From positions 1-64,000 of the forward strand of contig NZ_PJJM01000088.1 in NCBI RefSeq assembly GCF_002929805.1: 64,000 bases of DNA, given 5' to 3'. Under the pieces are notes generated by a model. The model made no database searches. It had not been told where the DNA came from and saw only the letters and a list, made by a program, of their open reading frames with translations. A program made the position numbers and the translations under genes. Shown here piece after piece: positions 51,492 to 61,327 of the stretch (position 1 is its first letter; each line of letters opens with the position of its first letter). The stretch comes from Cryobacterium sp. Y50. Its GTDB lineage: Bacteria; Actinomycetota; Actinomycetes; Actinomycetales; Microbacteriaceae.

Positions 51492-52661
51492 GTGAAATCT
51501 GCAGCGCTGTCCCCCGCCACGGAACGGCTGCCGGAACGTGCGGCCGTGATCGACCTCGACGCGATCAGGTACAACGTTCGCCACCTCGTTCAGCTTGTCG
51601 CCCCGGCCGGACTGATGGCGGTCGTTAAAGCGGATGCCTACGGCCACGGGATCCTCCCTGTCGCCCGCGCTGCGCTCGAGGCTGGAGCGCACTGGCTCGG
51701 CGTCGCGCACATTTCGGAGGCACTCCCGCTTCGAGCTGCGGCCATCCAGGTGCCGGTGCTGGCCTGGCTACACACCACGGACAGCGACTTTCACGCCGCA
51801 ATCGCCGCGGACATTGATCTCGGATGCTCGGGCTGGGAGTTGCCGCTCATCGTCGCGGCCGCGCAGCAGCTGCGAAAGACCGCACGCATCCACTTGAAAA
51901 TCGACACCGGTCTGGGCCGCAACGGCAGCACTCCCGAGGACTGGGCCAACCTCGTGCATCTCGCCCGTCGCGCTGAAATTACCGGCGACGTGACGGTCGT
52001 GGGAATCTTCTCGCACCTCGCGGTGGCCGACGAGCCTTGGCGCGTGGAGACCGACGAACAGATTGCGGCCTTCACGACGGCCGTGGCACAGGCGCAGGCA
52101 GCGGGGCTCCGACCGCTGGTACGACACCTCGCCAACAGTGCCGGCGTGCTGTCTCGCCCCGACACACACTTCGATCTGGTGCGCGCGGGACTGGCCATCT
52201 ACGGCTTGTCGCCGTTTGCCGATCAGACCCCGACCGAACTCGGATTACGGCCGGCAATGACCCTGCGCACGCTGGTCTCAGTGTGCAAAGAAGTGCCCGC
52301 CGAGCAGGGCGTGTCTTATGGTCTCAACTACCGCACGGCCGCCCCGACCACGCTCGCTCTGATCCCGCTGGGCTACGCCGACGGCATTCCGCGCATCGCG
52401 ACCGGAGGTCCGGTTCGAATCGACGGCGTGACCTATCCCGTGGTCGGGCGCATCGCCATGGACCAGATGGTCATCGACCTCGGCCAGGCCGGGCTCGTGG
52501 CCGCGGGCAGGTCGGTTATCGGAGCCGAAGCGGTGTTGTTCGGGCCGGGAGACGACGGCGAGGCATCCGTTGACGAATGGGCGGCGGCGGCTGGCACCAT
52601 CAATTACGAGGTGGTCACCCGCATCAGCCCGCGCGTTCCCCGCGTCTACCGCAACGCCTGA
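51492..52661 (+). CDS. alr: Alanine racemase
   Basis: The 389-residue PLP enzyme has the PLP lysine in MAVVKADAYGHG (about residue 46), IDTGLGRNG, HLANSAGVL, DLVRAGLAIYGLSP, the second catalytic Tyr in GVSYGLNYRT and the RIAMDQMVIDL block. It interconverts L- and D-alanine for peptidoglycan or, in this setting, for alanine catabolism. The start is GTG 51492. It is convergent with the PucR-type gene and belongs to an alr-regulator-ald-cycA group. Confidence 0.92.
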   Translation: MKSAALSPATERLPERAAVIDLDAIRYNVRHLVQLVAPAGLMAVVKADAYGHGILPVARAALEAGAHWLGVAHISEALPLRAAAIQVPVLAWLHTTDSDFHAAIAADIDLGCSGWELPLIVAAAQQLRKTARIHLKIDTGLGRNGSTPEDWANLVHLARRAEITGDVTVVGIFSHLAVADEPWRVETDEQIAAFTTAVAQAQAAGLRPLVRHLANSAGVLSRPDTHFDLVRAGLAIYGLSPFADQTPTELGLRPAMTLRTLVSVCKEVPAEQGVSYGLNYRTAAPTTLALIPLGYADGIPRIATGGPVRIDGVTYPVVGRIAMDQMVIDLGQAGLVAAGRSVIGAEAVLFGPGDDGEASVDEWAAAAGTINYEVVTRISPRVPRVYRNA

Positions 52662-52676
52662 GACCGCGCCAGGCCG

Positions 52677-53885
52677 CTACAGGCGGGGTCGGCCGGCCCA
52701 GCGGTCCGCTTTGAGGGCCAGGTGCAGTTCGAGACGAGTGCGCCCACCAAGTGGGTCAACACCCAGCAGAGAACGGATACGCCCCAGTCGGTTGTAAACG
52801 CTGGTTCGATGCAGGTGCAGGTGCTCGGCGACCTCGGCCACGGACCCGTCCTTGTCGTAGAGCAGCTCGAGCACGGGCAGCAGTTCCCCGTTACGATCGA
52901 GGTCCCGCAGCTCCGAGAACAGCGATGATTCGAACGCCGACACGTCTCGACCCTCGACGGCTAGAAATTGATAGACCCCCAGAGCACGAAACGAGACGAG
53001 CCTGCCCAGTTGGGTATCTACCCTGGCTGCCTGCACGGCGCTCCGCGCCTCGGTATAGGCGCTGGGCAACCCGCGCAGGTCGGTGAAGGGTTCGCTCAGC
53101 CCAAGCAGAGCGGGCGCCGCCAATTGGCCACCACGACGCGCAACTTCGAGCTCGAAACGTCGCAGGACCTCGGACTGGTCGAAGCCGTCGATCTCGTCGT
53201 GCAGCAGCAGAACGGCATGCGTTTCGGTGCCGGCCGAGAACAGCACGGTATCGATGCCGAGCGTGGCATGAAGTGCGGAGAGCCGGTGCAGCAGGCTACT
53301 CTCGGCGGGGTCGCGCTGGGCGGTGTCACCGTGCCCAAGCAGTGTGGCGAGCCGCCAGGGTCCGCGCCCGTACACGCACGGCCAACCACCCACCGCCACG
53401 ACGGCATCGCGGTCGCCCAAACAGGCGGCGAGAAATTGCGCTTCACTGGCGATACGCCCGTCAGGATCCGCGTTCGAGCGGTTGAGAAGCATCTCCGCGA
53501 GGGCGTCCAGCTCCGAACGGATGATGCGCAACTCACGCAGAATCGACTCCGGCGTCTGCTCGTCGTCGAGCTGGAGGATCCACAGATAGCCCACCCGGAA
53601 TCCACGCGCCAGCAGCGGCACGCACACGCGGCCTAGCATTCCAAGATCGGCATTGGCCGGAACGGGAACCGGTTTTACCGCTGTGGCGATACCATGGCTC
53701 AGCTGCCAAGCGCTGACGTCGGGCGGAACGAGCTTGCTCAGCAGAAAATTCGTGCGCACACGGTCAGCCGTAGGTCGATGCGCGCTATACGCCAGCAGCC
53801 CGCCGTCGAGGTCTTCCAGCGAGAGAGCACGGCCCAGATGCGCGGCGATAATGACTACCGCCTGGTCGATATCGGCCGCTTCCAT
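52677..53885 (-). CDS. PucR-family (CdaR-type helix-turn-helix) regulator
   Basis: The 402-residue regulator has a C-terminal PucR helix-turn-helix (LLPVLELLYDKDGSVAEVAEHLHLHRTSVYNRLGRIRSLLGVDP) and a central GGDEF-like CdaR region (ALLGLSEPFTDLRGLPSAYTEARSAVQAAR). The N-terminal part is probably a sensor domain. The start at ATG 53885 (MEAADIDQ) is preferred over the long read-through upstream. It is divergent from ald and so the likely regulator of alanine dehydrogenase. Confidence 0.82.
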   Translation of the reverse strand: MEAADIDQAVVIIAAHLGRALSLEDLDGGLLAYSAHRPTADRVRTNFLLSKLVPPDVSAWQLSHGIATAVKPVPVPANADLGMLGRVCVPLLARGFRVGYLWILQLDDEQTPESILRELRIIRSELDALAEMLLNRSNADPDGRIASEAQFLAACLGDRDAVVAVGGWPCVYGRGPWRLATLLGHGDTAQRDPAESSLLHRLSALHATLGIDTVLFSAGTETHAVLLLHDEIDGFDQSEVLRRFELEVARRGGQLAAPALLGLSEPFTDLRGLPSAYTEARSAVQAARVDTQLGRLVSFRALGVYQFLAVEGRDVSAFESSLFSELRDLDRNGELLPVLELLYDKDGSVAEVAEHLHLHRTSVYNRLGRIRSLLGVDPLGGRTRLELHLALKADRWAGRPRL

Positions 53886-54177
53886 AGCTTCAATTCTACG
53901 GAGCCGTGTGGACGTCTGGCGACAATCAACGAGCCGTGACGCTACAAATGTCGAGTCGGCCACGGGATGGCTGCCGGGTGGGACACACCGGGCTCCGACG
54001 TTGGCAGCGAAGAATCCCTGAAAAAGCGGCAAATTCGGGGTGGTGAGGCGTGCTGCGGCGCAGCCCGCGGCATCCGCTGCCCGTCTGTCGAGCGGGAGAG
54101 CCGCGAAAACCCGGGTTTATCGTTTTCACGCCGACCAAAGTCGATCGGCATGCGCCTACCAGGAACAGGAGTTCCCC

Positions 54178-55314
54178 ATGATCATTGGTGTTCCCACCGA
54201 AGTTAAAAACAACGAATTCCGAGTGGCTATCACCGCCGCCGGAGTACACGAAGCCAAGCTGCACGGCCACGCCGTGCTGGTGCAGGCCGGCGCCGGTATC
54301 GCCTCCGGCTTCGCCGACGCCGACTACGAGGCTGCCGGTGCCGTGATCGTCGAGACCGCCTTCGAGGTGTGGGCAAGCGCCGACATGATCCTCAAGGTGA
54401 AAGAGCCGATCACCGCCGAGTACGCATATTTTCGTGAGGGCCTGATCCTCTTCACCTACCTGCACCTCGCCGCAGAGCCCGCCCTCGCCGACGCGCTGCT
54501 CGAAGCGGGCGTCACCGCCATCGCCTACGAGACCGTGCAGAAGGCCGACCGTTCGCTACCTCTGCTCGCACCGATGAGCGAGGTCGCCGGACGCCTGGCC
54601 GTTCAGGTCGGCGCCGCATCGATGACCCGTCCCGGCGGCGGCCCCGGCATTCTGATGGGCGGCGTACCCGGAGTGCGCGCCGCCAAGGTGACCGTCATCG
54701 GCGCCGGCGTCGCAGGCTCCAACGCCGCCGCCATGGCGCTCGGCATGGGCGCGGACGTCACCATCCTGGACATCAACATTGACCGCCTACGCGAGCTCGA
54801 CGCCCTGTACGCCGGACGTCTCAAGACCATCGCATCGAACGCCTACGAGATCGACCACTCCGTGACCGAGGCCGACCTCGTGATCGGCTCCGTGCTGATC
54901 CCCGGAGCCAAAGCCCCCAAGCTCGTCACCAACGAACTCGTGTCGCGCATGAAGCCGGGCTCCGTGCTAGTCGACATCGCCGTGGACCAGGGGGGTTGCT
55001 TTGAAGACACCCACGCCACCACCCACGAGGACCCCACCTTCCCCGTGCACGGCTCGATCTTCTACTGCGTCGCCAACATGCCCGGCGCCGTTCCGCAGAC
55101 CTCGACCCTCGCGCTGACGAACGTCACCCTGCCCTACGCCCTGTCAATCGCCGACCGGGGCGTGCGCGCCGCGTTCGAGCGTGACGCCGCCCTCGCCGGC
55201 GGTCTGAACATCGCCGCCGGAAAGATCGCGAACCGCTCGGTGAGCGTCGCCCTCAACCTGCCGCTCGCGGACTGGACCAACCTGGTCAGTCAGATTGAAC
55301 CCGCGCTGGTCTGA
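54178..55314 (+). CDS. ald: Alanine dehydrogenase
   Basis: The 378-residue protein opens [23 protein letters not shown] and contains [26 protein letters not shown] (with catalytic Lys and His of the family), [45 protein letters not shown] (NAD fold) and [19 protein letters not shown]. It catalyses L-alanine + NAD to pyruvate + NH4+. AGGAG lies seven bases before ATG 54178. The 290-base gap to the divergent PucR-type gene carries the promoters. Confidence 0.95.
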   Translation: MIIGVPTEVKNNEFRVAITAAGVHEAKLHGHAVLVQAGAGIASGFADADYEAAGAVIVETAFEVWASADMILKVKEPITAEYAYFREGLILFTYLHLAAEPALADALLEAGVTAIAYETVQKADRSLPLLAPMSEVAGRLAVQVGAASMTRPGGGPGILMGGVPGVRAAKVTVIGAGVAGSNAAAMALGMGADVTILDINIDRLRELDALYAGRLKTIASNAYEIDHSVTEADLVIGSVLIPGAKAPKLVTNELVSRMKPGSVLVDIAVDQGGCFEDTHATTHEDPTFPVHGSIFYCVANMPGAVPQTSTLALTNVTLPYALSIADRGVRAAFERDAALAGGLNIAAGKIANRSVSVALNLPLADWTNLVSQIEPALV

Positions 55315-55332
55315 TAGCACTGTTTTCGAAGC

Positions 55333-55373
55333 GCTCTAGCAGCGCTGTTCTAAAGTGCTGCTCTAGCAGCGCT
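55333..55373. repeat. Direct repeat GCTCTAGCAGCGCT
   Basis: The 14-base word occurs at 55333-55346 and 55360-55373, 27 bases apart, between ald and the permease gene. Each copy includes AGCGCT, itself a palindrome, and GCTGCTCTAGCAGC at 55357-55370 can form a small hairpin. No T-run follows, so a terminator is not clear. Confidence 0.5.
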
Positions 55374-55493
55374 ACGTAGCGGATGCCGGTCGCAGGCTTA
55401 TCGGCCGGCCCCGGCATCTGCTGCCCACCTTTTCTCAGAGCTCGAAAGACCCGACGCCCTGTCAATCGCCTGGACTACAAGGAAGTAACTCCG

Positions 55494-56960
55494 ATGTCGC
55501 AATTGAAAACCAACACTCGACCCGCCCCGAACGCGCAACCACACCTGGCCCGATCACTGTCGAACCGTCATATCCAGCTGATCGCCATCGGGGGCGCGAT
55601 CGGAACGGGCCTGTTCATGGGGTCAGGGAAGACTATCTCCCTCGCCGGGCCGTCCGTGATCTTCGTCTATATGATCATCGGCTTCATGCTGTTCTTCGTC
55701 ATGCGGGCCATGGGCGAGTTGTTGCTCTCCAACCTCGACTACAAGTCATTCAGCGACTTCGCCGGTGATTTGCTCGGGCCGTGGGCCGGCTTCTTCACGA
55801 GCTGGACGTACTGGCTCTGCTGGATCGTGACCGCCATCGCTGAGCTGATCGCCATTGCGCTGTATACGAGCTTCTGGTGGCCAGATCTACCACTCTGGAT
55901 ACCGGCCCTCGGTGCCGTGTTGATTCTGCTTGGCTTCAACCTCACGAGCGTCAAGGCGTTCGGCGAGACCGAGTTCTGGTTCGCGCTGATCAAGATCGTC
56001 GCGATCGTCACGCTCATCATCGTGGGGCTCGTGATGGTGTTCACGAAGTTTCAGTCCCCCGGCGGCGCTGCGGCGAGTCTCAGCAACCTATGGAACGACG
56101 GTGGGATGTTTCCGACCGGTCCGATGGGGTTCATCGCCGGCTTCCAGCTCTCCGTGTTCGCGTTCCTCGGGGTCGAGCTCGTGGGCACGACGGCCGCCGA
56201 AGCGCAGCACCCGGAGAAGAACCTTCCCAAGGCCATCAACTCGATTCCCATTCGCATCATGCTGTTCTACGTTCTGGCCCTGATCGTGATCATGGCGGTC
56301 ACTCCGTGGCGTGAGGTCACCGCCGATGTGAGCCCGTTCGTGGCGATGTTCGCCCTCGCGGGGCTCGGCGCAGCCGCGGCCGTGATCAACTTCGTCGTGC
56401 TCACAAGCGCGACATCCTCGGCGAATTCCGGGCTGTATTCCACATCGAGAATGCTCTTCGGCCTGTCGGTCGAGGGTACGGCACCGGGGCGTTTTCAACG
56501 CCTGAGCCGCCACCGGGTACCGGCCAACGCGCTGTTGTTCTCGTGCATGTTTCTGCTCGTATCCGCTGTTCTGCTGTATGCGAGCTCGTCGATCATCGCC
56601 GTGTTCACCGTGGTGACGACCATGGCGTCGGTACTGTTCATCTTCGTGTGGACCATCATCGTGGTGAGCTATATCGTGTACCGCAGGCGCCGCCCGGCAA
56701 TGCACGCGGCCTCCAAGTTCAAAATGCCCGGCGGCGTATACATGTGTTACCTGCTGCTCGCGTTCTTCGTCTTCCTGATCTGGGCACTCACCCAGAAGGC
56801 CGACACCCTGCAGGCGCTGCTCGTGACGCCGGTGTGGTTCATCGGGCTTAGCGTCGTATGGCTGATCATTCGCCGTCGCCCCGAACTGGCTACCCATCAG
56901 GAACTTCACCGGGCCAGCGTGCAGGCCGATCGGTCCGCGGCACTCGCCTTCCGGAGCTGA
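55494..56960 (+). CDS. cycA: Amino-acid permease of the CycA (D-serine/D-alanine/glycine) type
   Basis: The 488-residue APC-superfamily permease has 12 membrane helices and AAT-family blocks: LSNRHIQLIAIGGAIGTGLFMGSGKTISLAGPS, GELLLSNLDYKSFSDFA, FWWPDLPLWIPAL, ELVGTTAAEAQHPEKNLPKAINSIP and SATSSANSGLYSTSRMLFGLS. The similarity and the neighbours (alr, ald) suit uptake of D-/L-alanine or glycine. AAGGAAG lies before ATG 55494. The specific substrate is not proven. Confidence 0.87.
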   Translation: MSQLKTNTRPAPNAQPHLARSLSNRHIQLIAIGGAIGTGLFMGSGKTISLAGPSVIFVYMIIGFMLFFVMRAMGELLLSNLDYKSFSDFAGDLLGPWAGFFTSWTYWLCWIVTAIAELIAIALYTSFWWPDLPLWIPALGAVLILLGFNLTSVKAFGETEFWFALIKIVAIVTLIIVGLVMVFTKFQSPGGAAASLSNLWNDGGMFPTGPMGFIAGFQLSVFAFLGVELVGTTAAEAQHPEKNLPKAINSIPIRIMLFYVLALIVIMAVTPWREVTADVSPFVAMFALAGLGAAAAVINFVVLTSATSSANSGLYSTSRMLFGLSVEGTAPGRFQRLSRHRVPANALLFSCMFLLVSAVLLYASSSIIAVFTVVTTMASVLFIFVWTIIVVSYIVYRRRRPAMHAASKFKMPGGVYMCYLLLAFFVFLIWALTQKADTLQALLVTPVWFIGLSVVWLIIRRRPELATHQELHRASVQADRSAALAFRS

Positions 56961-57038
56961 TACCGCCGGAGCGGGGTCGTCTTCCGTCAACGAAATCGCA
57001 GGGTCGGGCCACGCTCGAATGATCGGTACGCTGGCGGC

Positions 57039-57551
57039 ATGGAGAACACCGAGAAACCGCAACCGCGCCGCGCCGTCGTGGCTGCTGCCGTGGGCTTCGC
57101 GGCCGTGGCCGCCTACGCGATTGTGGGGGCCCTGCAGATTCTGGTATGGAATCCGCTGGCGGCGGTTCCGGGGGTCACGCTCGGGAAGATCCGCGCTGAG
57201 ATGGCGCGCGCGGATGAGTCACTCACTGCGAACTGGGTGCTCGCCTGGGGCGCGATCGGGATTGTACTCGCCACCGTCGTTCTGCTGGTTGCGATCGTGC
57301 GGATGAACAGTCGGGTCGGCCCGGTGGTCGCGGCCTACCTGGTGCTGTTGGTCTTTGCAGCTCCCGGACACTTCTTTGTGGGCTTCAGGCCCGGCATGTC
57401 GCTCGCTGACACCTTTCTGATTTCGGGCGAGGACCATGCCCCGTGGGGCATGGCGCTCTACGTCGTCAGCGCCGCCAGCCTGCTCGCTTTGATCGTGCTG
57501 ATTATTCGGGCCGGGCGCTCCGCCACCGCTCGCGCCGTGAGGCACGGGTAG
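57039..57551 (+). CDS. Hypothetical four-helix membrane protein
   Basis: The 170-residue protein is not recognised. It has four hydrophobic segments (VVAAAVGFAAVAAYAIVGALQILVW; NWVLAWGAIGIVLATVVLLVAIV; VVAAYLVLLVFAAPGHFFVGF; MALYVVSAASLLALIVLIIRA) with short polar loops. No strong ribosome site is seen. It follows the permease by about 80 bases and could be co-transcribed. Confidence 0.6.
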   Translation: MENTEKPQPRRAVVAAAVGFAAVAAYAIVGALQILVWNPLAAVPGVTLGKIRAEMARADESLTANWVLAWGAIGIVLATVVLLVAIVRMNSRVGPVVAAYLVLLVFAAPGHFFVGFRPGMSLADTFLISGEDHAPWGMALYVVSAASLLALIVLIIRAGRSATARAVRHG

Positions 57552-58132
57552 TCCGCATCTTTCGCTTGCCGCCTTCCGCCGTACCAAATTAGCCGGAGTT
57601 TCGCACTGTCGAAAGCTGTTGGAGCCGCCACAATCTGCTCGCGCAGCCAGCAAGCCACACACGCGAGCAGACTTCGGTCGCGCGGGAGCGCTGAACGTGC
57701 TCGTGCTCGTGCTCGTGCCAAAGCCGTATTGCGGCAGGATCAACGGATGAGCAATGCTGGCACCGTTGTGAATCGAACGGTGCACGTGCGAGGCGGTACC
57801 GTACCGGGCATCCGACGGGTAGTCCCACCTGAGGATTGAGCTCGACCTCTGTGGCACGGCTGCGGGGAACCGCCCGCGATGCTGCTCGGAAATCGTCCGT
57901 GCACAGCGTACTTGCACCCGAGACGAGACGCGATACCGCCTAAGTCACACCGAGGGTGCGGCGCCCAAAGGCGTCTAAAACTTTGGGGTGTTGTCGTAGT
58001 TCACTAACACGTCATCGAACTCGCTTACAATAGCAACCGCTTATTCACTTGGCCTCACTAACTTCATCCTTGAGACCCACCCATTGACGTCCGACGTGAG
58101 GCAACCAGACCAGTGCACGAGATGAGAATCCG
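57552..58132. other. 581-base intergenic region before the ugp operon
   Basis: No gene is supported. It contains four tandem CGTGCT units at about 57697-57720 and, near the right end (57975-58060), an AT-richer stretch with TTCACTAACACG and TCACTAACTTC words. That stretch probably holds the promoter and operators of the ugp operon. Confidence 0.4.
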
Positions 58133-59101
58133 TTGAATTCCGCCACGGCCGTGCTGGAACAGCCTCCTGCGGAAGCCGCGACGACGCGCACGGAGACTGT
58201 TCCGCCACCTCGCCGGCCACAACGTCGTCGCAATCGCAGACATGACTTTACTGGGTACGCCTTCGTCCTCCCCGCCCTGGCAATTCTGGTCGCCTTTTCG
58301 GTCTTTCCTATTCTTTATAGCTTCGTTCTGAGCGTCTTTTCGTGGGATATGCTCACCAGCGGTCCGCGGTTCGTGGGCCTGGACAATTATTCCGACTTGC
58401 TGACGAGCGGCGAGCTATATCGCAGCCTCAGCCTCACGGCGGTCTACACCATCATCACTGTTGGACCCTCGATGGCGCTCGGATTAATTTTTGCCGTTCT
58501 GCTCGACCAGAACATTAACGCGATCAGCGTTTACCGATCATTCTTTTTCGCTCCGTTAATGACATCGACCGTCGCCATATCTGTCGTCTGGCTGTGGATT
58601 TACCATCCGGACTACGGTCTGATGAATGAGGCGCTGGGATTCCTCGGTGCCAGTCCGGTGAAATGGCTGAATGATCCGAACACAGCTCTGCTGGCACTAG
58701 CGATCATGTCGGTCTGGAAGAACATCGGGTTCTGCGTCGTGCTGTATCTTGCAGGACTTCAAAGCATCGCCCCGAACGTCGTTGAGGCTGCCACTATGGA
58801 CGGTGCTGGATTCTGGCGCGTGGTTCGGAGTATCAAGGTGCCATTACTCGGCCCGACGAGCTTTCTGCTGATTATTCTTCTGACGATCGATCAATTCCAG
58901 ACCTTTGCGCAGGTCGACGTAATGACCCAGGGTGGGCCAGCGGGAGCGACAACCCTAATCGTTCCACTGCTCTGGGAGCACGCCTTCGAGCTTTTCCAGA
59001 TGGGGTACGCGTCAGCTATTGCCGTAGTGCTCTTTGTTATCGTCATGCTGCTCACACTCGTGCAGATGTTCATCGTCGGACGCCGGGTGAATTACCAATG
59101 A
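58133..59101 (+). CDS. ugpA: ABC sugar/glycerol-3-phosphate permease, UgpA type
   Basis: The 322-residue permease has a basic N-terminal leader (PPPRRPQRRRNRRHDFTGYAFVLPAL), six membrane helices and an EAA loop VVEAATMDGAGFWRVVRSIKVPLLGPTSF. It starts at TTG 58133, with GAGATGAGAA upstream. It forms an importer with the UgpE- and UgpB-like products, overlapping ugpE by ATGA. Placement with a glycerophosphodiesterase supports a glycerol-phosphate or glycerophosphodiester substrate. Confidence 0.85.
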   Translation: MNSATAVLEQPPAEAATTRTETVPPPRRPQRRRNRRHDFTGYAFVLPALAILVAFSVFPILYSFVLSVFSWDMLTSGPRFVGLDNYSDLLTSGELYRSLSLTAVYTIITVGPSMALGLIFAVLLDQNINAISVYRSFFFAPLMTSTVAISVVWLWIYHPDYGLMNEALGFLGASPVKWLNDPNTALLALAIMSVWKNIGFCVVLYLAGLQSIAPNVVEAATMDGAGFWRVVRSIKVPLLGPTSFLLIILLTIDQFQTFAQVDVMTQGGPAGATTLIVPLLWEHAFELFQMGYASAIAVVLFVIVMLLTLVQMFIVGRRVNYQ

Positions 59102-59997
59102 GCGTCGTGTCGCAACTACTGCGCAGCGAACGGATGCTCCGCACGGCTCCAATCCAGATCCGCGGGCGACGCGCCCTCCACAGCCGAGCAACCCGTCTGA
59201 CACGGCACGTGGTACTCATCGCGCTGTCGCTCGTGATGGCCTTCCCCTTTCTCTGGATGATCCTCACATCTCTGAAAGGCGCAGAGGAGGTCTTCGCTCA
59301 GCCGCTGTCATTTCTGCCAAGAACGCTCGAATGGGGCAATTATCTTGAGGCGTGGAACGCGGCGCCGTTCGGCACATTCTTCTTGAACAGCCTTATCATG
59401 TCCCTTGGCATCGTGCTCGCTCAGCTGATTACATGTTCACTCGCCGCATACGCTTTTGCGTTGATCGATTTTCGCGGGAGCCGGCTGTTGTTTCTCGTCG
59501 TGCTGGCCACCATGATGGTGCCCTTTGAGGCCACCATGATCCCGTCATATCTGGTGATCAATGGGCTCGGACTCCTGAATTCGTTCCTCGGACTAATTCT
59601 TCCGAGCGCTACCAGCGTCTTCGGAATCTTTCTGCTTCGTCAGTTCTTTCTGACTATTCCAAAAGACATCCTCGAGGCTGCGGCAATCGATGGATGTTCG
59701 CACTTTGGTACTTTTATGCGCATCGTCTTGCCGCTGTCGAAGCCAGTGCTCGCGACCTTGGCGCTCTTCTCCTTTCTCGGGGCGTGGAACAACTACCTCT
59801 GGCCGCTGCTGATCACGACCGAGACGTCGATGCGCACCGTACAGGTGGGACTCAAGTATCTGGTCGATGAGGAGATCGGCACTCAATGGCCGCAACTGAT
59901 GGCTGCTTCGACTTTCGTGATCGTACCCGTGCTCGTACTCTTCCTCGTTCTGCAGCGGTTTTTCATCAAGGGTGTGATGCACACCGGAGATCACTGA
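59098..59997 (+). CDS. ugpE: ABC sugar/glycerol-3-phosphate permease, UgpE type
   Basis: The 299-residue permease of the MalG/UgpE family has FPFLWMILTSLKGAEEVFAQPLSFLP after the first helix, FRGSRLLFLVVLATMMVPFEATMIP and the EAA loop DILEAAAIDGCSHFGTFMRIVLPLSKPVLAT. It overlaps ugpA (ATGA) and pairs with it in the membrane. Confidence 0.88.
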   Translation: MSVVSQLLRSERMLRTAPIQIRGRRALHSRATRLTRHVVLIALSLVMAFPFLWMILTSLKGAEEVFAQPLSFLPRTLEWGNYLEAWNAAPFGTFFLNSLIMSLGIVLAQLITCSLAAYAFALIDFRGSRLLFLVVLATMMVPFEATMIPSYLVINGLGLLNSFLGLILPSATSVFGIFLLRQFFLTIPKDILEAAAIDGCSHFGTFMRIVLPLSKPVLATLALFSFLGAWNNYLWPLLITTETSMRTVQVGLKYLVDEEIGTQWPQLMAASTFVIVPVLVLFLVLQRFFIKGVMHTGDH

Positions 59998-60055
59998 TGC
60001 CCTGCGCCCCGTCTACCAACTGCCTCACAACCCAGCACCAATCGATTGGCAAATA

Positions 60056-61327
60056 ATGATTCGATCCCACCGCAAGTTCCGCCTGATCCGTTCTCTCGGA
60101 GTGATGGCCGTCGCAGCCCTGACCCTGACCTCGTGCGCAGCAACACCTACTGGCGAGGAATCCAAGACAGTTTCGATCGACTTTTGGACAACACAACAGG
60201 GCGAGTACAAAGACGAGCTCGCGGCATTCACTGCGCTCCATTCCGATATCACGGTCAACCCCTCATTTATGGGCGATTATGACGAGATGCAGCAGAAAGT
60301 GCTAGCCGGCATCGTCGGTGGAACCGTACCGCAGGTCGTTCAGTTGGGCCAGCGTTATGGCATCCCCCAGGTAGCTGACTCCGGCATGCTTCTCCCGATT
60401 GGGGACATCCTCGCTTCTGAAACGGTCGAGGATATCTTTCCGGCCTTCTTGGAACGCTTCACTTACAAAGAGAAGCTGTGGACCGTGCCATTCCAGAGCA
60501 GCACACCAGTTTTGTACTACAACAAGACGCTGTTTGACTCGAAGGGATTTGTGCCGCCGGAGACCTGGGACGAACTGGTCGCAACCGCGACGAACCTCAC
60601 TACGCCGGATGTGTGGGGCTTCAATACAGCAGCCGACATTCCCTGGTACTTTCAGCCGATGACTTGGAACCGGGGCGGGGAACTTCTCGATAACGACGGT
60701 GAGGTCAACCTCGACTCAGCTGAAGCGATCGAAACCCTGACATCATTCCAAAACCTCGTCTACAACAGTAAAGCCATGCCACAAAACCAGCACGCAACAG
60801 CCAAGGAAGACTTCATCGGCGGACGGCTGGCGATGTTGTTCGCTTCGGGATCAGGACTAGCAGGTACTCAGGAGCAGGTCGGCGACGCATTTGAGGTCGG
60901 AGTTGCCTACATCCCCGGAATCGTCGACGGTCAGGCGCGGTCGGTTCCGATTGGCGGAAACAGTCTCGGCATTTTCGCCTCAAGTCCCGCGCAGGAAGAG
61001 GCGTCGGCGGAGTTGGTTGAGTTTTTGACGAATACCGAGAACTCTGCAGCGGGGAGTATCGCCTCCGGGTACATCGCCATCCGATCGTCGTCATTGGAAC
61101 TTCCAAAATTTCAGAAGCACCTCGTGGAAAATCCAGAGTTCAAGGTGACCATCGACCAGTTGGAGTACCTGCGCGGACAGGGGATCAGCCCTGCTGATTC
61201 CCTCATCTGGAAGGGCATCATCGACGCGTTCGAGTCGATCGAGACGGATCCTGAGGCGGATGCCGCGGAGCTCCTGGGCGCGCTTCAAGTCGAAGTCTCC
61301 GACTACCTGGCAGACTATCGAAAATGA
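60056..61327 (+). CDS. ugpB: ABC extracellular binding lipoprotein, UgpB type
   Basis: The 423-residue family 1 binding protein has signal MIRSHRKFRLIRSLGVMAVA then ALTLTSC (lipobox LTSC near residue 27), followed by IDFWTTQQGEYKDELAAF, YDEMQQKVLAGIVGGTVPQVVQL, FQSSTPVLYYNKTLFDSKGFVPPETWDELVATATNL and FIGGRLAMLFASGSG. This matches UgpB-like proteins. Its stop overlaps the phosphodiesterase start. Confidence 0.87.
   Translation: MIRSHRKFRLIRSLGVMAVAALTLTSCAATPTGEESKTVSIDFWTTQQGEYKDELAAFTALHSDITVNPSFMGDYDEMQQKVLAGIVGGTVPQVVQLGQRYGIPQVADSGMLLPIGDILASETVEDIFPAFLERFTYKEKLWTVPFQSSTPVLYYNKTLFDSKGFVPPETWDELVATATNLTTPDVWGFNTAADIPWYFQPMTWNRGGELLDNDGEVNLDSAEAIETLTSFQNLVYNSKAMPQNQHATAKEDFIGGRLAMLFASGSGLAGTQEQVGDAFEVGVAYIPGIVDGQARSVPIGGNSLGIFASSPAQEEASAELVEFLTNTENSAAGSIASGYIAIRSSSLELPKFQKHLVENPEFKVTIDQLEYLRGQGISPADSLIWKGIIDAFESIETDPEADAAELLGALQVEVSDYLADYRK

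Noticed and set aside
57697-57720. CGTGCT tandem units as a CRISPR or coding repeat
   Set aside because: Only four 6-base units, no spacers, and no open frame with a ribosome site uses them.
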